64,000 nucleotides of DNA, from the NCBI GenBank assembly GCA_035310985.1, contig DATGDH010000037.1, positions 59,959-123,958 of the forward strand, read 5' to 3'. Below the pieces are notes generated by a model, which did not search any database, was not told the origin of the DNA, and saw only the letters and a list, made by a program, of their open reading frames with translations. The position numbers and the translations under genes were made by a program. The stretch comes from DAHVFK01 sp035310985 (GTDB taxonomy: Bacteria; Pseudomonadota; Gammaproteobacteria; Burkholderiales; SG8-39). Shown one piece after another: positions 18,054 to 26,640 of this stretch (positions within the stretch are counted from its first letter, which is position 1; every line of letters starts with the position of its first letter).

Positions 18054-18058
18054 TCGCG

Positions 18059-18064
18059 TATAAT
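18059..18064 (+). promoter_or_regulatory. -10 candidate and leader of the rhlE gene
   Basis: A perfect TATAAT lies at the iorB copy 2 stop, 133 nt before the helicase start; no convincing -35 is seen (CTGCTG at 17-nt spacing). The leader carries a 6-bp GC hairpin at 18117-18133 (CGGCCC/GGGCCG). A long structured leader would fit the cold- or helicase-responsive leaders known for some DEAD-box genes, but this is inference. Confidence 0.45.
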
Positions 18065-18197
18065 GCGCCCGAGGGTTTCTGTTGCGCGTCTTCCGGTTAG
18101 CGCGCCAGTCGTTTCCCGGCCCGTCCTGGGCCGTGAATCACCAAGCCTGAAAACGGGATTTGCCTGAACCGGCGTCCAGCAGGCCGATCGTCAGGAG

Positions 18198-19664
18198 ATG
18201 GTCATTAGCAAGTTATTCGAAGGCCTCGGCCTGTCCGCAGCGCTTGTGCGCGCGGTCGCCGAGCAGGGCTATACCGAGCCCACCCCCATTCAATCCCAGG
18301 CAATCCCCGTCGTTCTCGCCGGCCGCGACCTGCTCGCCGCGGCGCAGACCGGCACCGGCAAGACTGCCGGCTTTACGCTGCCGATGCTGCAAAGGCTCGG
18401 CGTAACCGACGCGGCTCACCGCGCAGTGCGCGCCCTGATCCTCGTACCCACCCGCGAGCTCGCCGCCCAGGTGCGGGAAAGCGTGCGCACCTACGGCCGC
18501 CACCAGCCCCTGCGCGCCGCAGTGATCTTCGGCGGCGTCGGCATCAACCCGCAGATCGACGAGCTGCGCCGCGGAGTCGACATCGTGGTCGCCACGCCCG
18601 GGCGCCTGCTCGATCACCTGCAACAGAAGACCGTCCAGCTCGATCGCGTCGAGATCCTGGTGCTGGACGAGGCGGACCGCATGCTCGACATGGGCTTCAT
18701 CCCGGACGTGCGCCGCATCCTCGCCCAGCTGCCGAAAGAGCGGCAGAACCTGCTCTTCTCGGCCACCTTTCCGGAGGAGATCCGCAAGCTCGCCGCTTCC
18801 TTCATGCGCGATCCCGTCACCGTCGAAGTGGCCCGGCGCAACACCCCCGCCGAGCTGGTGGCGCAGGTGGCGCACCCGGTGGACGCGGTCCGCAAGCGCG
18901 CCCTGCTCGCCCACCTGGTGAAGTCGAACGACTGGCGCCAGGTGCTGGTGTTCACGCGCACCAAGCACGGCGCGAACCGCCTCGCCGAGCAGCTCGAGCG
19001 CGACGGCATCGAGGCCGACGCGATCCATGGCAACAAGAGCCAGAACGCGCGCACGCGCACGCTCAAGCGCTTCAAGGACAACGAGCTGCGCGTACTGGTG
19101 GCGACCGATATCGCCGCGCGCGGCCTGGATATCGAGTCGCTGCCGCACGTTGTGAACTTCGACCTACCCCATGTCGCCGAAGATTACGTGCACCGCATCG
19201 GGCGCACCGGCCGCGCCGGCAGCTCGGGCGAGGCGGTATCCCTGGTGAGCCCCGAGGAGCGGCCGCTGCTCGCCGCGATCGAGAAGCTGATGAACCGCCA
19301 GGTGGAAAGCAAGACGATACCCGGGTTCGAGCCCGGCCAGGCACAACGCGAACCCCAAAAACCCCGACACGAGCCCCGACACGAGCCGCGACGCGAGCAA
19401 CCCAGGCGCGCGCGCAGGCCGCAGCAGCCCGCGCCCCGCTCGCGCCCGCACCGGCACGGCGAGTTGCGCATCGACCGCGGCGCGGAGTTCGAGGCGCAGC
19501 TCCAGGAAGCGCGCATGCGCGCGCGCGAGGAAGCGCGCACCGAGCCCTACGAGGCGCCTCCCCCGCCTCCCGCACCGAAGGAGCCGCGCGAACCGCGCCA
19601 GCCGGTGGTGACGAGAAAAAAACAACGCGCGGTCCTGCTCGGCACGCCGCGCGACGAAAACTGA
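18198..19664 (+). CDS. rhlE: DEAD-box ATP-dependent RNA helicase, RhlE type
   Basis: 488 aa. All DEAD-box motifs are present in order: Q motif (P-T-P-I-Q), A-Q-T-G-T-G-K-T, P-T-R-E-L-A, D-E-A-D, S-A-T, and in the second RecA domain A-T-D-I-A-A-R-G-L-D and H-R-I-G-R-T-G-R. Residues from about 375 form a basic Pro/Arg/Glu tail with repeated P-R-H-E units, typical of RhlE RNA-binding extensions. It unwinds RNA duplexes in ribosome assembly or RNA decay. An AGGAG abuts the ATG directly, unusually close for a ribosome site, so the true start could differ by a few codons; V-I-S-K-L-F-E-G-L-G nevertheless begins the conserved Q-motif region. pepN follows after 22 nt. Confidence 0.92.
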   Translation: MVISKLFEGLGLSAALVRAVAEQGYTEPTPIQSQAIPVVLAGRDLLAAAQTGTGKTAGFTLPMLQRLGVTDAAHRAVRALILVPTRELAAQVRESVRTYGRHQPLRAAVIFGGVGINPQIDELRRGVDIVVATPGRLLDHLQQKTVQLDRVEILVLDEADRMLDMGFIPDVRRILAQLPKERQNLLFSATFPEEIRKLAASFMRDPVTVEVARRNTPAELVAQVAHPVDAVRKRALLAHLVKSNDWRQVLVFTRTKHGANRLAEQLERDGIEADAIHGNKSQNARTRTLKRFKDNELRVLVATDIAARGLDIESLPHVVNFDLPHVAEDYVHRIGRTGRAGSSGEAVSLVSPEERPLLAAIEKLMNRQVESKTIPGFEPGQAQREPQKPRHEPRHEPRREQPRRARRPQQPAPRSRPHRHGELRIDRGAEFEAQLQEARMRAREEARTEPYEAPPPPPAPKEPREPRQPVVTRKKQRAVLLGTPRDEN

Positions 19665-19686
19665 TCCTCGGCACATTGCACGCACC

Positions 19687-22206
19687 ATGCGCGAACCCCA
19701 GCCGCAGACCATCCACCTCAAGGACTACGCCCCGCCCCCGTTCCTGGTCGAGCGGGTCGCGCTCGACGTGGACATCCGCGCCGACGACGCGCTGGTGAGC
19801 GCCGAGCTGCGCGTGCGGCGCAATCCGCTCGCCGCGGACCCCAAGGCGCCGCTCGTTCTCGACGGCGACGAGCTCGAGCTGCGCGCGGTGTCGGTCGACG
19901 GCGTGACGCTGCGCGACAACCAGTATCAGCTCGATCCCGAGCGCCTGGTGATCCCCGGGCTGCCGGATGCGTTCCGCCTGGGCACGGTGACGCGCATCGT
20001 GCCGCACAAGAACACCAGGCTCGAGGGCCTGTACGCGACCAGGAACGGCTTCGTCACGCAGTGCGAGGCTCAGGGCTTCCGGCGCATCACCTGGTTCGTC
20101 GACCGGCCGGACGTGATGGCGCGCTACCGCGTCACCGTCCACGCCGACAAGGCCGCCTACCCGGTGCTGCTCTCCAACGGCAACCTCGTTGAAGCCACCG
20201 ACGAGCCAGGCGGGCGGCACCGCGCGACCTTCGACGACCCCTTTCCCAAGCCTTCGTACCTGTTCGCGCTGGTGGCGGCGAAGCTCGAAGTGCTCGAGGA
20301 CCGCTACAAGGACAAGCAGCTCTTCGTCTACGTCGAGCCGGGCAAGCTCGACCAGGCCGGCTGGGCGATGGACTGCCTGAAGCGCGCCATGGCCTGGGAC
20401 GAGCGGCGCTTCGGCCTCGCGCTCGACCTCGACCAGTACAAGATCGTTGCGGTTGGCGACTTCAACTCCGGCGCGATGGAGAACAAGGGCCTCAACATCT
20501 TCAACACCAAGTACGTGCTCGCGCGTCCAGACACCGCGACCGACAGCGACTACGTCAACATCGACCGCGTGGTGGCGCACGAGTACTTCCACAACTGGAC
20601 CGGCGACCGCGTCACCTGCCGCGACTGGTTCCAGCTCTCGCTGAAGGAAGGCCTGACCGTGTTCCGCGACCAGGAATACGGCGCCGACACCTACTCGCGC
20701 GCGGTGACGCGTATCGCCGAGGTGCGCATGCTGCGCGCGGCGCAGTTTCCGGAGGATGCGGGCCCGATGGCGCACCCGGTGCGCCCGCAGTCCTACATGG
20801 AGATCCGCAACTTCTACACCATGACGGTGTACGAGAAAGGCGCGGAGGTCGTGCGCATGCAGCACACGCTGCTCGGCGAGGAGCGCTTCCAGAAGGGCAT
20901 GCAGCTCTACTTCGAGCGCCACGACGGGCAGGCGGTCACCTGCGACGACTTCGTGCAGGCCATGCAGGATGCGAGCAGCGTCGATCTCGCGCAGTTCAGG
21001 CGCTGGTACGACGTCGCCGGCACACCGGTGCTCGACTGCCACGGCCACTACGAGAACGGCAGCTTCACGCTGAACGTCAAGCAGTCGATGAGCCCGCCGT
21101 TCCACATCCCGCTTGCCGTGAAGATCGGGCAACACGAACAGGTTTTGTCGATTCGTTCTCCTGAGGAGAACTTCGAATTCAAAAATCTCAGTTCGAAGCC
21201 CGTTCCTTCCCTCCTGCGCCGCTTCTCGGCGCCGGTGATCCTCAACTACCCGTACACCGAGGACGAGCTGCTGCGGCTCATGGCGCAGGACGACGACGCG
21301 TTCAACCGCTGGGAAGCCGGCCAGCGCCTCGCCGCGCAGATCATCCTGGAGCGCTCGGGCGAGCCCTCGCCCGCCTTCATTGCGGCCTGCGCGCGCGTGC
21401 TCGAGCGCAGCGCCGAGGACCCGGCCTTCGCCGCCGAGGCGCTCGCGCTGCCCGCGGAGAGCTTCCTCGCCGAGCAGATGACGGTGGTCGACCCGGACGC
21501 GCTGCACGCGGCGAGGAACCGCCTGCGCCTGCGCATCGCCGAGGCGCTCAAGGCGCCGCTGCTCGCGGCCTACCGGGCGAACGCCGTGCCCGGCCTGTAC
21601 GCGCCTACGCCCGAGGCGATCGGCAGGCGCGCGCTGAGGAACATCTGCCTCGGCACGCTGATGGAGCCCGGCAGCGGCGACATCCGCGCGCTGTGCTACG
21701 AGCAGTACGCGCAGTCGGACAACATGACCGAATCGTTCGCCGCTCTCGGCTTCCTCGCCAACAGCGAGGGGCTTGAGCGCGACAAGGCGCTCGCCAGCTT
21801 CTACGAGCGCTGGCAGGGCGAGCCGCTGGTGGTCGACAAATGGCTCGCGGTGCAGGCCACGTCGCGCCTGCCGGACACGCTCGCGCGCGTGCGCGCGCTG
21901 CTCGTGCATCCCGCGTTCGACCTCAAGGTGCCGAACAAGGTGTACGCGCTGATCCGCGCCTTCGCCGCCAACCACCTGCGCTTCCACGCGGCGGACGGCT
22001 CGGGCTACGCCTTTCTCGCCGACCAGGTGCTCGCGCTCGACGGCCTCAATCCGCAGGTCGCGGCGCGCATGGCGCGCGGCTTCGACCGCTGGCGCCGCTT
22101 CGATCCCGCGCGCCAGGCACACGCAGTGGCGCAGCTCGAGCGCGTGCGCGACGCCAAGGGGCTGTCGCGCGACGTCGCCGAGATCGTCACGAAGGCGCTG
22201 GCGTGA
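19687..22206 (+). CDS. pepN: Aminopeptidase N (M1 family)
   Basis: 839 aa, slightly shorter than E. coli PepN (870). The substrate-binding G-A-M-E-N starts at residue 262 and the zinc site is H298-E-Y-F-H302 with Glu321 eighteen residues on, almost the E. coli numbering (297/301/320). PepN removes N-terminal residues from peptides in the cytoplasm, at the end of ATP-dependent proteolysis. The stop overlaps the start of the next gene as GTGA, implying translational coupling to the permease. It lies 22 nt after rhlE and may share its transcript. Confidence 0.95.
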   Translation: MREPQPQTIHLKDYAPPPFLVERVALDVDIRADDALVSAELRVRRNPLAADPKAPLVLDGDELELRAVSVDGVTLRDNQYQLDPERLVIPGLPDAFRLGTVTRIVPHKNTRLEGLYATRNGFVTQCEAQGFRRITWFVDRPDVMARYRVTVHADKAAYPVLLSNGNLVEATDEPGGRHRATFDDPFPKPSYLFALVAAKLEVLEDRYKDKQLFVYVEPGKLDQAGWAMDCLKRAMAWDERRFGLALDLDQYKIVAVGDFNSGAMENKGLNIFNTKYVLARPDTATDSDYVNIDRVVAHEYFHNWTGDRVTCRDWFQLSLKEGLTVFRDQEYGADTYSRAVTRIAEVRMLRAAQFPEDAGPMAHPVRPQSYMEIRNFYTMTVYEKGAEVVRMQHTLLGEERFQKGMQLYFERHDGQAVTCDDFVQAMQDASSVDLAQFRRWYDVAGTPVLDCHGHYENGSFTLNVKQSMSPPFHIPLAVKIGQHEQVLSIRSPEENFEFKNLSSKPVPSLLRRFSAPVILNYPYTEDELLRLMAQDDDAFNRWEAGQRLAAQIILERSGEPSPAFIAACARVLERSAEDPAFAAEALALPAESFLAEQMTVVDPDALHAARNRLRLRIAEALKAPLLAAYRANAVPGLYAPTPEAIGRRALRNICLGTLMEPGSGDIRALCYEQYAQSDNMTESFAALGFLANSEGLERDKALASFYERWQGEPLVVDKWLAVQATSRLPDTLARVRALLVHPAFDLKVPNKVYALIRAFAANHLRFHAADGSGYAFLADQVLALDGLNPQVAARMARGFDRWRRFDPARQAHAVAQLERVRDAKGLSRDVAEIVTKALA

Positions 22207-23423
22207 ACACGCTGACGGTCGCGATCTTCGCGACCGTCTACCTCGGCATGATCCTCGGCGGGCTGCCGTTCCTGCAGCTCGACCGCACCGGCGTGGCGCT
22301 GCTCGGCGCGATCGCGATCGTCGGCTTCGAGATCCTCAGCCCCGAGCAGGCGGCGCGCGCGATCCATTTGCCGACCCTTCTGCTGCTCTTTTCCTTCATG
22401 GTGATCTCGGCGCAGCTGCGCCTCGGCGGCTTCTACGCCTGGGTGACCGAGCGCGTCGCGGCGCTGCCGCTCGCGCCGGCCGCGCTGCTCGGCGCAGTGA
22501 TCCTGCTCAGCGCGGCGCTCTCCGCGGTGTTCAGCAACGACGTGGTGTGCCTGGCGGCCGCGCCCGTGCTGGCGCACGCCTGCCTGCGGCGGCGTCTCGA
22601 CCCGGTGCCGTTCCTGCTCGCGCTCGCCTGCGCGGCGAACGTCGGCTCGGCGGCCACGCTCATCGGCAACCCGCAGAACATGCTGATCGGCCAGAAGCTC
22701 GACCTGCCCTTCCTCGGCTATTTCGCGCAGGCGATCGTGCCCGTAACGCTCGGCCTCGCCGCCACCTGGGCACTCATCGCGCGCCAGACGCGCGGCCGCT
22801 GGCACACCGAGCCTTCCGCCGCGGCGCCCGATCTCGCCCCCGGCGCGGCGCGCCTCGATCCCTGGCAGACCGCGAAGGGGCTCACGGTCGCGCTCGCGCT
22901 GCTCGGCGTATTCCTTTTCAGCGGCTGGCCGCGCGACGTGGCCGCCCTCGCCGGCGCGGGTGTGCTGCTCACCAGCCGCAGGCTGCACTCGGCCCGCATG
23001 CTCGGCCTGGTCGACTGGGAGCTGCTGGTGCTGTTCATCGGGCTGTTCGTCGTGAACGGCGCGCTCGAGCACAGCGGCCTCACCGGGCAGGCGATCGCGC
23101 GCCTCGGCGCGGCGGGCGTGCCGCTCGCCGAGCCCGTGCCGCTGTTCGGCGCGAGCCTGGTTCTCTCCAACCTGGTGTCGAACGTGCCGGCGACGATGCT
23201 GCTGCTGCCGGCGGCGACGCAGCCCTGGTCCGGGCCGCTGCTCGCGCTGGTGACCACCTTCGCCGGCAACCTGCTGATCGTCGGCTCGATCGCCAACATC
23301 ATCGTCGTCGACGCGGCGCGCCGCGCCGGCATCGACATCGGCTGGCGGCGCCACGCGCGCGTCGGCGTGCCGGTCACCGCGGCAACGCTCGCGATCACCG
23401 CGCTCTGGCTCTACCTGGCGTAG
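22203..23423 (+). CDS. SLC13/ArsB/NhaD-superfamily anion permease
   Basis: 406 aa with about ten to eleven membrane segments. Two similar halves carry the ion-transporter signatures V-F-S-N-D-V-V-C and V-L-S-N-L-V-S-N-V-P-A, plus A-T-L-I-G-N-P-Q-N-M in the first half. These re-entrant Ser-Asn motifs mark the ArsB/NhaD/CitM superfamily; the cargo (citrate or another carboxylate, sulfate, sodium/proton) cannot be deduced. The GTG start overlaps the pepN stop. Its last 29 nt overlap the 3' end of the convergent DUF3422 gene. The same-strand link to pepN is not an established functional pairing. Confidence 0.82.
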   Translation: MNTLTVAIFATVYLGMILGGLPFLQLDRTGVALLGAIAIVGFEILSPEQAARAIHLPTLLLLFSFMVISAQLRLGGFYAWVTERVAALPLAPAALLGAVILLSAALSAVFSNDVVCLAAAPVLAHACLRRRLDPVPFLLALACAANVGSAATLIGNPQNMLIGQKLDLPFLGYFAQAIVPVTLGLAATWALIARQTRGRWHTEPSAAAPDLAPGAARLDPWQTAKGLTVALALLGVFLFSGWPRDVAALAGAGVLLTSRRLHSARMLGLVDWELLVLFIGLFVVNGALEHSGLTGQAIARLGAAGVPLAEPVPLFGASLVLSNLVSNVPATMLLLPAATQPWSGPLLALVTTFAGNLLIVGSIANIIVVDAARRAGIDIGWRRHARVGVPVTAATLAITALWLYLA

Positions 23424-24735
23424 CCGACTCCGCCCGCACCACCGCTCGGCGCACGTAGCGCACGCCGAGCGCGGCGAGCGCCGCCACCGGCAGGATGGCG
23501 ATGCCCTTCGCGAGCGCCGGATCGACCCGCAGGCCGAGCGTCGCGAGCGCCTCGGCGGCGTGGCCGACCAGGCCGACCGCGTAGTAGGTGATCGCCACCA
23601 CCGAAAGGCCCTCGACCGTCTCCTGGAGCCTCAACTGCAGGCGCGCGCGCCGGTTCATCGAGGCGAGCAGCTCCTGGTTCTGGCGCTCGCGCGCGACGCC
23701 GACGCGCGTCGAGAGCAGGTTGCTCGCCTGCGCGACGCGCTCGGAGAGCTCGAGCAGGCGGCGCGCGGTCGAATCGCAGGTCGCCATCGCCGGGTCGAGG
23801 CGGCGCTGCATGAACTCGCGGATCGTCTGCGTGCCCGGCAGGCGGCGCTCGCGCAGCTCGGCGATGCGCGCGTTCACCAGCTCGTGGTAGGCGCGCGTCG
23901 CGCCGAAGCGGTAGCGCGACTCGCCGAGCGCGCTCTCCGTTTCCGCGGCGAGGCGCGTGAGCGGGTCGAGCAGCGCCTCGTCGCCCGCCGCGCCCTGCGC
24001 GAGCGCCGCGGCGACCTGCGCGAGCTCGCGCTCCATGGCCGCCAGGCGCGGCGCGAGCGCGCGCGCCACCGGCAGCGCGAGGAGCGCCATCATGCGGTAG
24101 GTCTCGATCTCGAACAGCCGCTGCAGCGTGCGCCCTGCCTGGTAGCGCGACAGCTCGCGGTCGAACACCAGGATGCGCCCGCAGCCGTCGGCGTGGATGC
24201 GGAAGTCGGTGAACGCGGCCGCCGCGCCGTCACCGACGCCAGCGCCGACGACGTAGTTGCCGCCGAAGGCCGCGGCGATTTCCGAGCCCCCCGGCACCGG
24301 CCGCGCGCGCTCGTGCAGCTCGGCGTGCAGCGCCACCAGGCTGCGCCCGGGAATCGCCGCCAGCCACTCGTGCGGCACTTGCGCAGCGGGCGACTCGGCG
24401 AAGTAGGCCGGCCCGGCGCCGCGGCCGTAGAACGTGTAGCTCGAGAACTCGGTGTGGCGTTCCCAGCGCAGGCGGAACGCGCCCAGCTCAACCGCGAAAT
24501 GGATCGCATCGGCCGGCGGCGGATGCGCGCCCTGCCGCTCGCACAGGGCGGCGACGTGCGCGTGCTCGCGCGCGCGCTCGGCGGGCTCGACCAGGACGGC
24601 GAGATAGAACGCCCGCTCGGGCGCCTTGAGCGGCTCGTGCGGGCGCGCGTGCACCTCGTTGGCGAGCTGGAAGCGCTGCGGGTGGTCGTCGGGAAGGCGC
24701 ATCGGCGGCGCTTGCTTGTCGGCAGGCGAAAGCAT
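23395..24735 (-). CDS. DUF3422 family membrane-anchored protein
   Basis: 446 aa. The conserved N-terminus reads L-A-N-E-V-H-A-R-P, characteristic of DUF3422. A long helical middle part (about 230-390) is followed by two C-terminal membrane segments (about 375-400 and 410-432). Function is unknown; the family is common in beta- and gammaproteobacteria. The start chosen gives M-L-S-P-A-D-K-Q; an internal Met fourteen residues later (M-R-L-P-D-D-H-P) is also possible, and no clear ribosome site settles it. Divergent from the NnrU gene (33-nt gap) and overlapping the permease tail-to-tail. Confidence 0.85.
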   Translation of the reverse strand: MLSPADKQAPPMRLPDDHPQRFQLANEVHARPHEPLKAPERAFYLAVLVEPAERAREHAHVAALCERQGAHPPPADAIHFAVELGAFRLRWERHTEFSSYTFYGRGAGPAYFAESPAAQVPHEWLAAIPGRSLVALHAELHERARPVPGGSEIAAAFGGNYVVGAGVGDGAAAAFTDFRIHADGCGRILVFDRELSRYQAGRTLQRLFEIETYRMMALLALPVARALAPRLAAMERELAQVAAALAQGAAGDEALLDPLTRLAAETESALGESRYRFGATRAYHELVNARIAELRERRLPGTQTIREFMQRRLDPAMATCDSTARRLLELSERVAQASNLLSTRVGVARERQNQELLASMNRRARLQLRLQETVEGLSVVAITYYAVGLVGHAAEALATLGLRVDPALAKGIAILPVAALAALGVRYVRRAVVRAESATPGRARAR

Positions 24736-24768
24736 CGCATATGCTGGCCACTTTTGGGGGGCAGGTTC

Positions 24769-25443
24769 ATGGATCCGATGCTCAATCTGGTGCTCGCCTG
24801 CGCGGCGTTCCTGCTCCTGCACGTGCTGCCGAGCACGCCGCTGCGCGCAGGGCTCGTGCGCTCGCTCGGCGAGGGGCCTTACATCGGCGCGTTCTCGGCC
24901 GCGAGCGTGGCGCTGATCGTGTGGACGGCGCTCGCCTACAAGGGCGCGCCCGTGACGCCGCTATGGCCGGGGCTGCGCTTCCTGCCCTCGGCGGTGATGC
25001 CGTTCTCGTTCCTGCTCGTCGTGAGCGGCGTGCTGACGCCCAACCCGACGGCGGTCGCGGCCGGCAAGCTGCTCGCCCGGCCCGACCCGGCGCGCGGCAT
25101 CATCCGCGTCACGCGCCACCCGGTGATGTGGGGCATCATGCTGTGGGCCGGCGCGCACCTCCTCGCGCGCGGCGAGCTCAAGTCGACGATCTTCTTCGGA
25201 ACGTTTTTCTTGCTCGCCGCGGCCGGCACGCGGTTGCAGGACGCGCGCAAGGCGAAGACGCACGGCGAGGACTGGAAGCGCTTCGCCGCGCTCACCTCGA
25301 ACCTGCCCTTCGCCGCGATCGCCGAAGGCCGCAACCGCTTTGCGCCCGGCGAGATCGGCCTGGTGCAGCTCGTTTTCGCGCTGCTCGTGTACGGCGGGAT
25401 GCTCGCCGTGCACTCCTGGCTGTTCGGCGTGCGGCCCTACTAG
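24769..25443 (+). CDS. NnrU family membrane protein
   Basis: 224 aa with about six membrane segments. R-V-T-R-H-P-V-M-W-G near residue 110 matches the H-P-x-x-x-G signature shared by NnrU and isoprenylcysteine-methyltransferase-like proteins. NnrU was first described near denitrification genes, but no denitrification gene is nearby, so the name should not be read as function. GGGGGGCAGG precedes the ATG; a second Met three residues later is possible. Its end overlaps the acyl-CoA dehydrogenase gene tail-to-tail by 4 nt. Confidence 0.85.
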   Translation: MDPMLNLVLACAAFLLLHVLPSTPLRAGLVRSLGEGPYIGAFSAASVALIVWTALAYKGAPVTPLWPGLRFLPSAVMPFSFLLVVSGVLTPNPTAVAAGKLLARPDPARGIIRVTRHPVMWGIMLWAGAHLLARGELKSTIFFGTFFLLAAAGTRLQDARKAKTHGEDWKRFAALTSNLPFAAIAEGRNRFAPGEIGLVQLVFALLVYGGMLAVHSWLFGVRPY

Positions 25444-26549
25444 GCAGCCTGCCTGACCTCCAGCCCGAGCGCGAGGCGCGCCGCCAGGTCCTTCTGCGGC
25501 ACCTGCGCGAGCGGGTGGTAGCGCGCGCCCTGCGCGTCGCGGAACAGGCGCTCCAGCCGCTGCGCCCGGTAGAAGCCCGCACCGCCCGCGGTCTCGAGCG
25601 CGGCGGAGACCGTCTGCAGCACGCCCTCGGCGACGAGCGCGCGCGCCGCCAGCATCCGGTTACTGGTCTGCATGCCCGGCGCGGCGCTCTGCGCGCTGCG
25701 CAGCATGTCGGCGTGCGCGATGCGCGCCTTGGCATGCGCGTTCTCCAGCTCGCCCACCTGCTGGAGAAGTGCATCGACCTGCGGACGCTTGCGCGCCAGC
25801 GCGAGCGCGAGGTCGCGCGCGCTTCCCGCGACGCCGACGTACACCGAGTAGATGAGCGGCAGCGCGATCAGCGTGATGAGGTGAAACAGCGGATGCCACG
25901 CGCCCTGCGGCCGGCGCAGGCTGACCGCCTGCTCGGGCAGGAACACGTCATCCAGCACGAGGTCGTGCGAGCCGGTGGCGCGCATGCCGAGCGTGCGCCA
26001 GGTTCTCTCGATGCGGATTCCCGCGCTCTTCACCGGCAGCGCGAAGTGCAGCACCGTGTCGCCCTCGACCGCGGAGGTCATTAGCAGGTCGCCGCTCAGC
26101 ACGCCGCTCACGAAGCTCTTCCTGCCGCGCAGCCGGTAGCCGCCCTCGACCTTGCGCGCCTCGCCGTTGCCGTGCAGCCAGTCGCCGGCGCCGGTGCTGA
26201 GGAGGTGCAGCCGCTCGCGCGCCACGCGCTCGAGCAGCGGGCCGACCGGCGCCTTGGCGTGCCGCCAGCGCCAGGCGTTCACCGCCACCTGGTGCGTGTG
26301 CATGGAGAACGCGAGCGCGGTGCTCGGGCAGGCGCGCGCGACCTCTTCGAGCAGCGCGCACAGGTCGCCGACTTCCAGACCCAGGCCGCCCAGCTCGGCG
26401 GGCACGCCGGCGGCGAGCAGGCCGCTCGCCTTGAGCTCGGCCATGTTCTCCGCGACATAGGCATCGTTGTCGTCGGCCGCGTCGGCGCGCGCGGCAAAGC
26501 CCGCAGCGAGCGACGCGACGATTTCCTGCCATCCAACATCCTGTTTCAT
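25440..26549 (-). CDS. Acyl-CoA dehydrogenase-fold flavoprotein (catalytic Glu apparently absent)
   Basis: 369 aa with the three acyl-CoA dehydrogenase domains: helical N-terminus, G-L-G-L-E-V-G near 54-60, the beta domain with G-M-R-A-T-G-S-H-D-L-V-L near 195, and a C-terminal helical domain with L-F-R-D-A-Q near 335. Typical dehydrogenases follow the R-D-A motif with E-G-T carrying the catalytic Glu; here the sequence continues G-A-R-Y-H-P. This resembles the flavin monooxygenase branch (DszC/HsaA-like) more than fatty-acid dehydrogenases. GGAGG precedes the ATG. It is divergent from an AraC regulator, which may control it. Confidence 0.85.
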   Translation of the reverse strand: MKQDVGWQEIVASLAAGFAARADAADDNDAYVAENMAELKASGLLAAGVPAELGGLGLEVGDLCALLEEVARACPSTALAFSMHTHQVAVNAWRWRHAKAPVGPLLERVARERLHLLSTGAGDWLHGNGEARKVEGGYRLRGRKSFVSGVLSGDLLMTSAVEGDTVLHFALPVKSAGIRIERTWRTLGMRATGSHDLVLDDVFLPEQAVSLRRPQGAWHPLFHLITLIALPLIYSVYVGVAGSARDLALALARKRPQVDALLQQVGELENAHAKARIAHADMLRSAQSAAPGMQTSNRMLAARALVAEGVLQTVSAALETAGGAGFYRAQRLERLFRDAQGARYHPLAQVPQKDLAARLALGLEVRQAA

Positions 26550-26574
26550 GTGCGTCCTCCGGCTTGATGACAGG

Positions 26575-26583
26575 TGCTAGTAT
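26575..26583 (+). promoter_or_regulatory. Extended -10 promoter candidate for the AraC-type gene
   Basis: TGCTAGTAT fits an extended -10 element (TGn plus TAGTAT) in the 91-nt divergent spacer, 57 nt before the AraC start codon. No good -35 is present. A 5-bp hairpin with a T5 loop (CGCGC/GCGCG) lies near the start codon. Confidence 0.4.
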
Positions 26584-26640
26584 CCGAGTACGGCTCCCGC
26601 CGGAATTGACCGAGCCGCCGCGCTTTTTGCGCGAAACGCC

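Noticed and set aside
19072..22122. 1016-codon minus-strand frame opposite pepN
   Set aside because: Mirror of pepN codon structure; PepN zinc and G-A-M-E-N motifs on the plus strand decide the coding strand.
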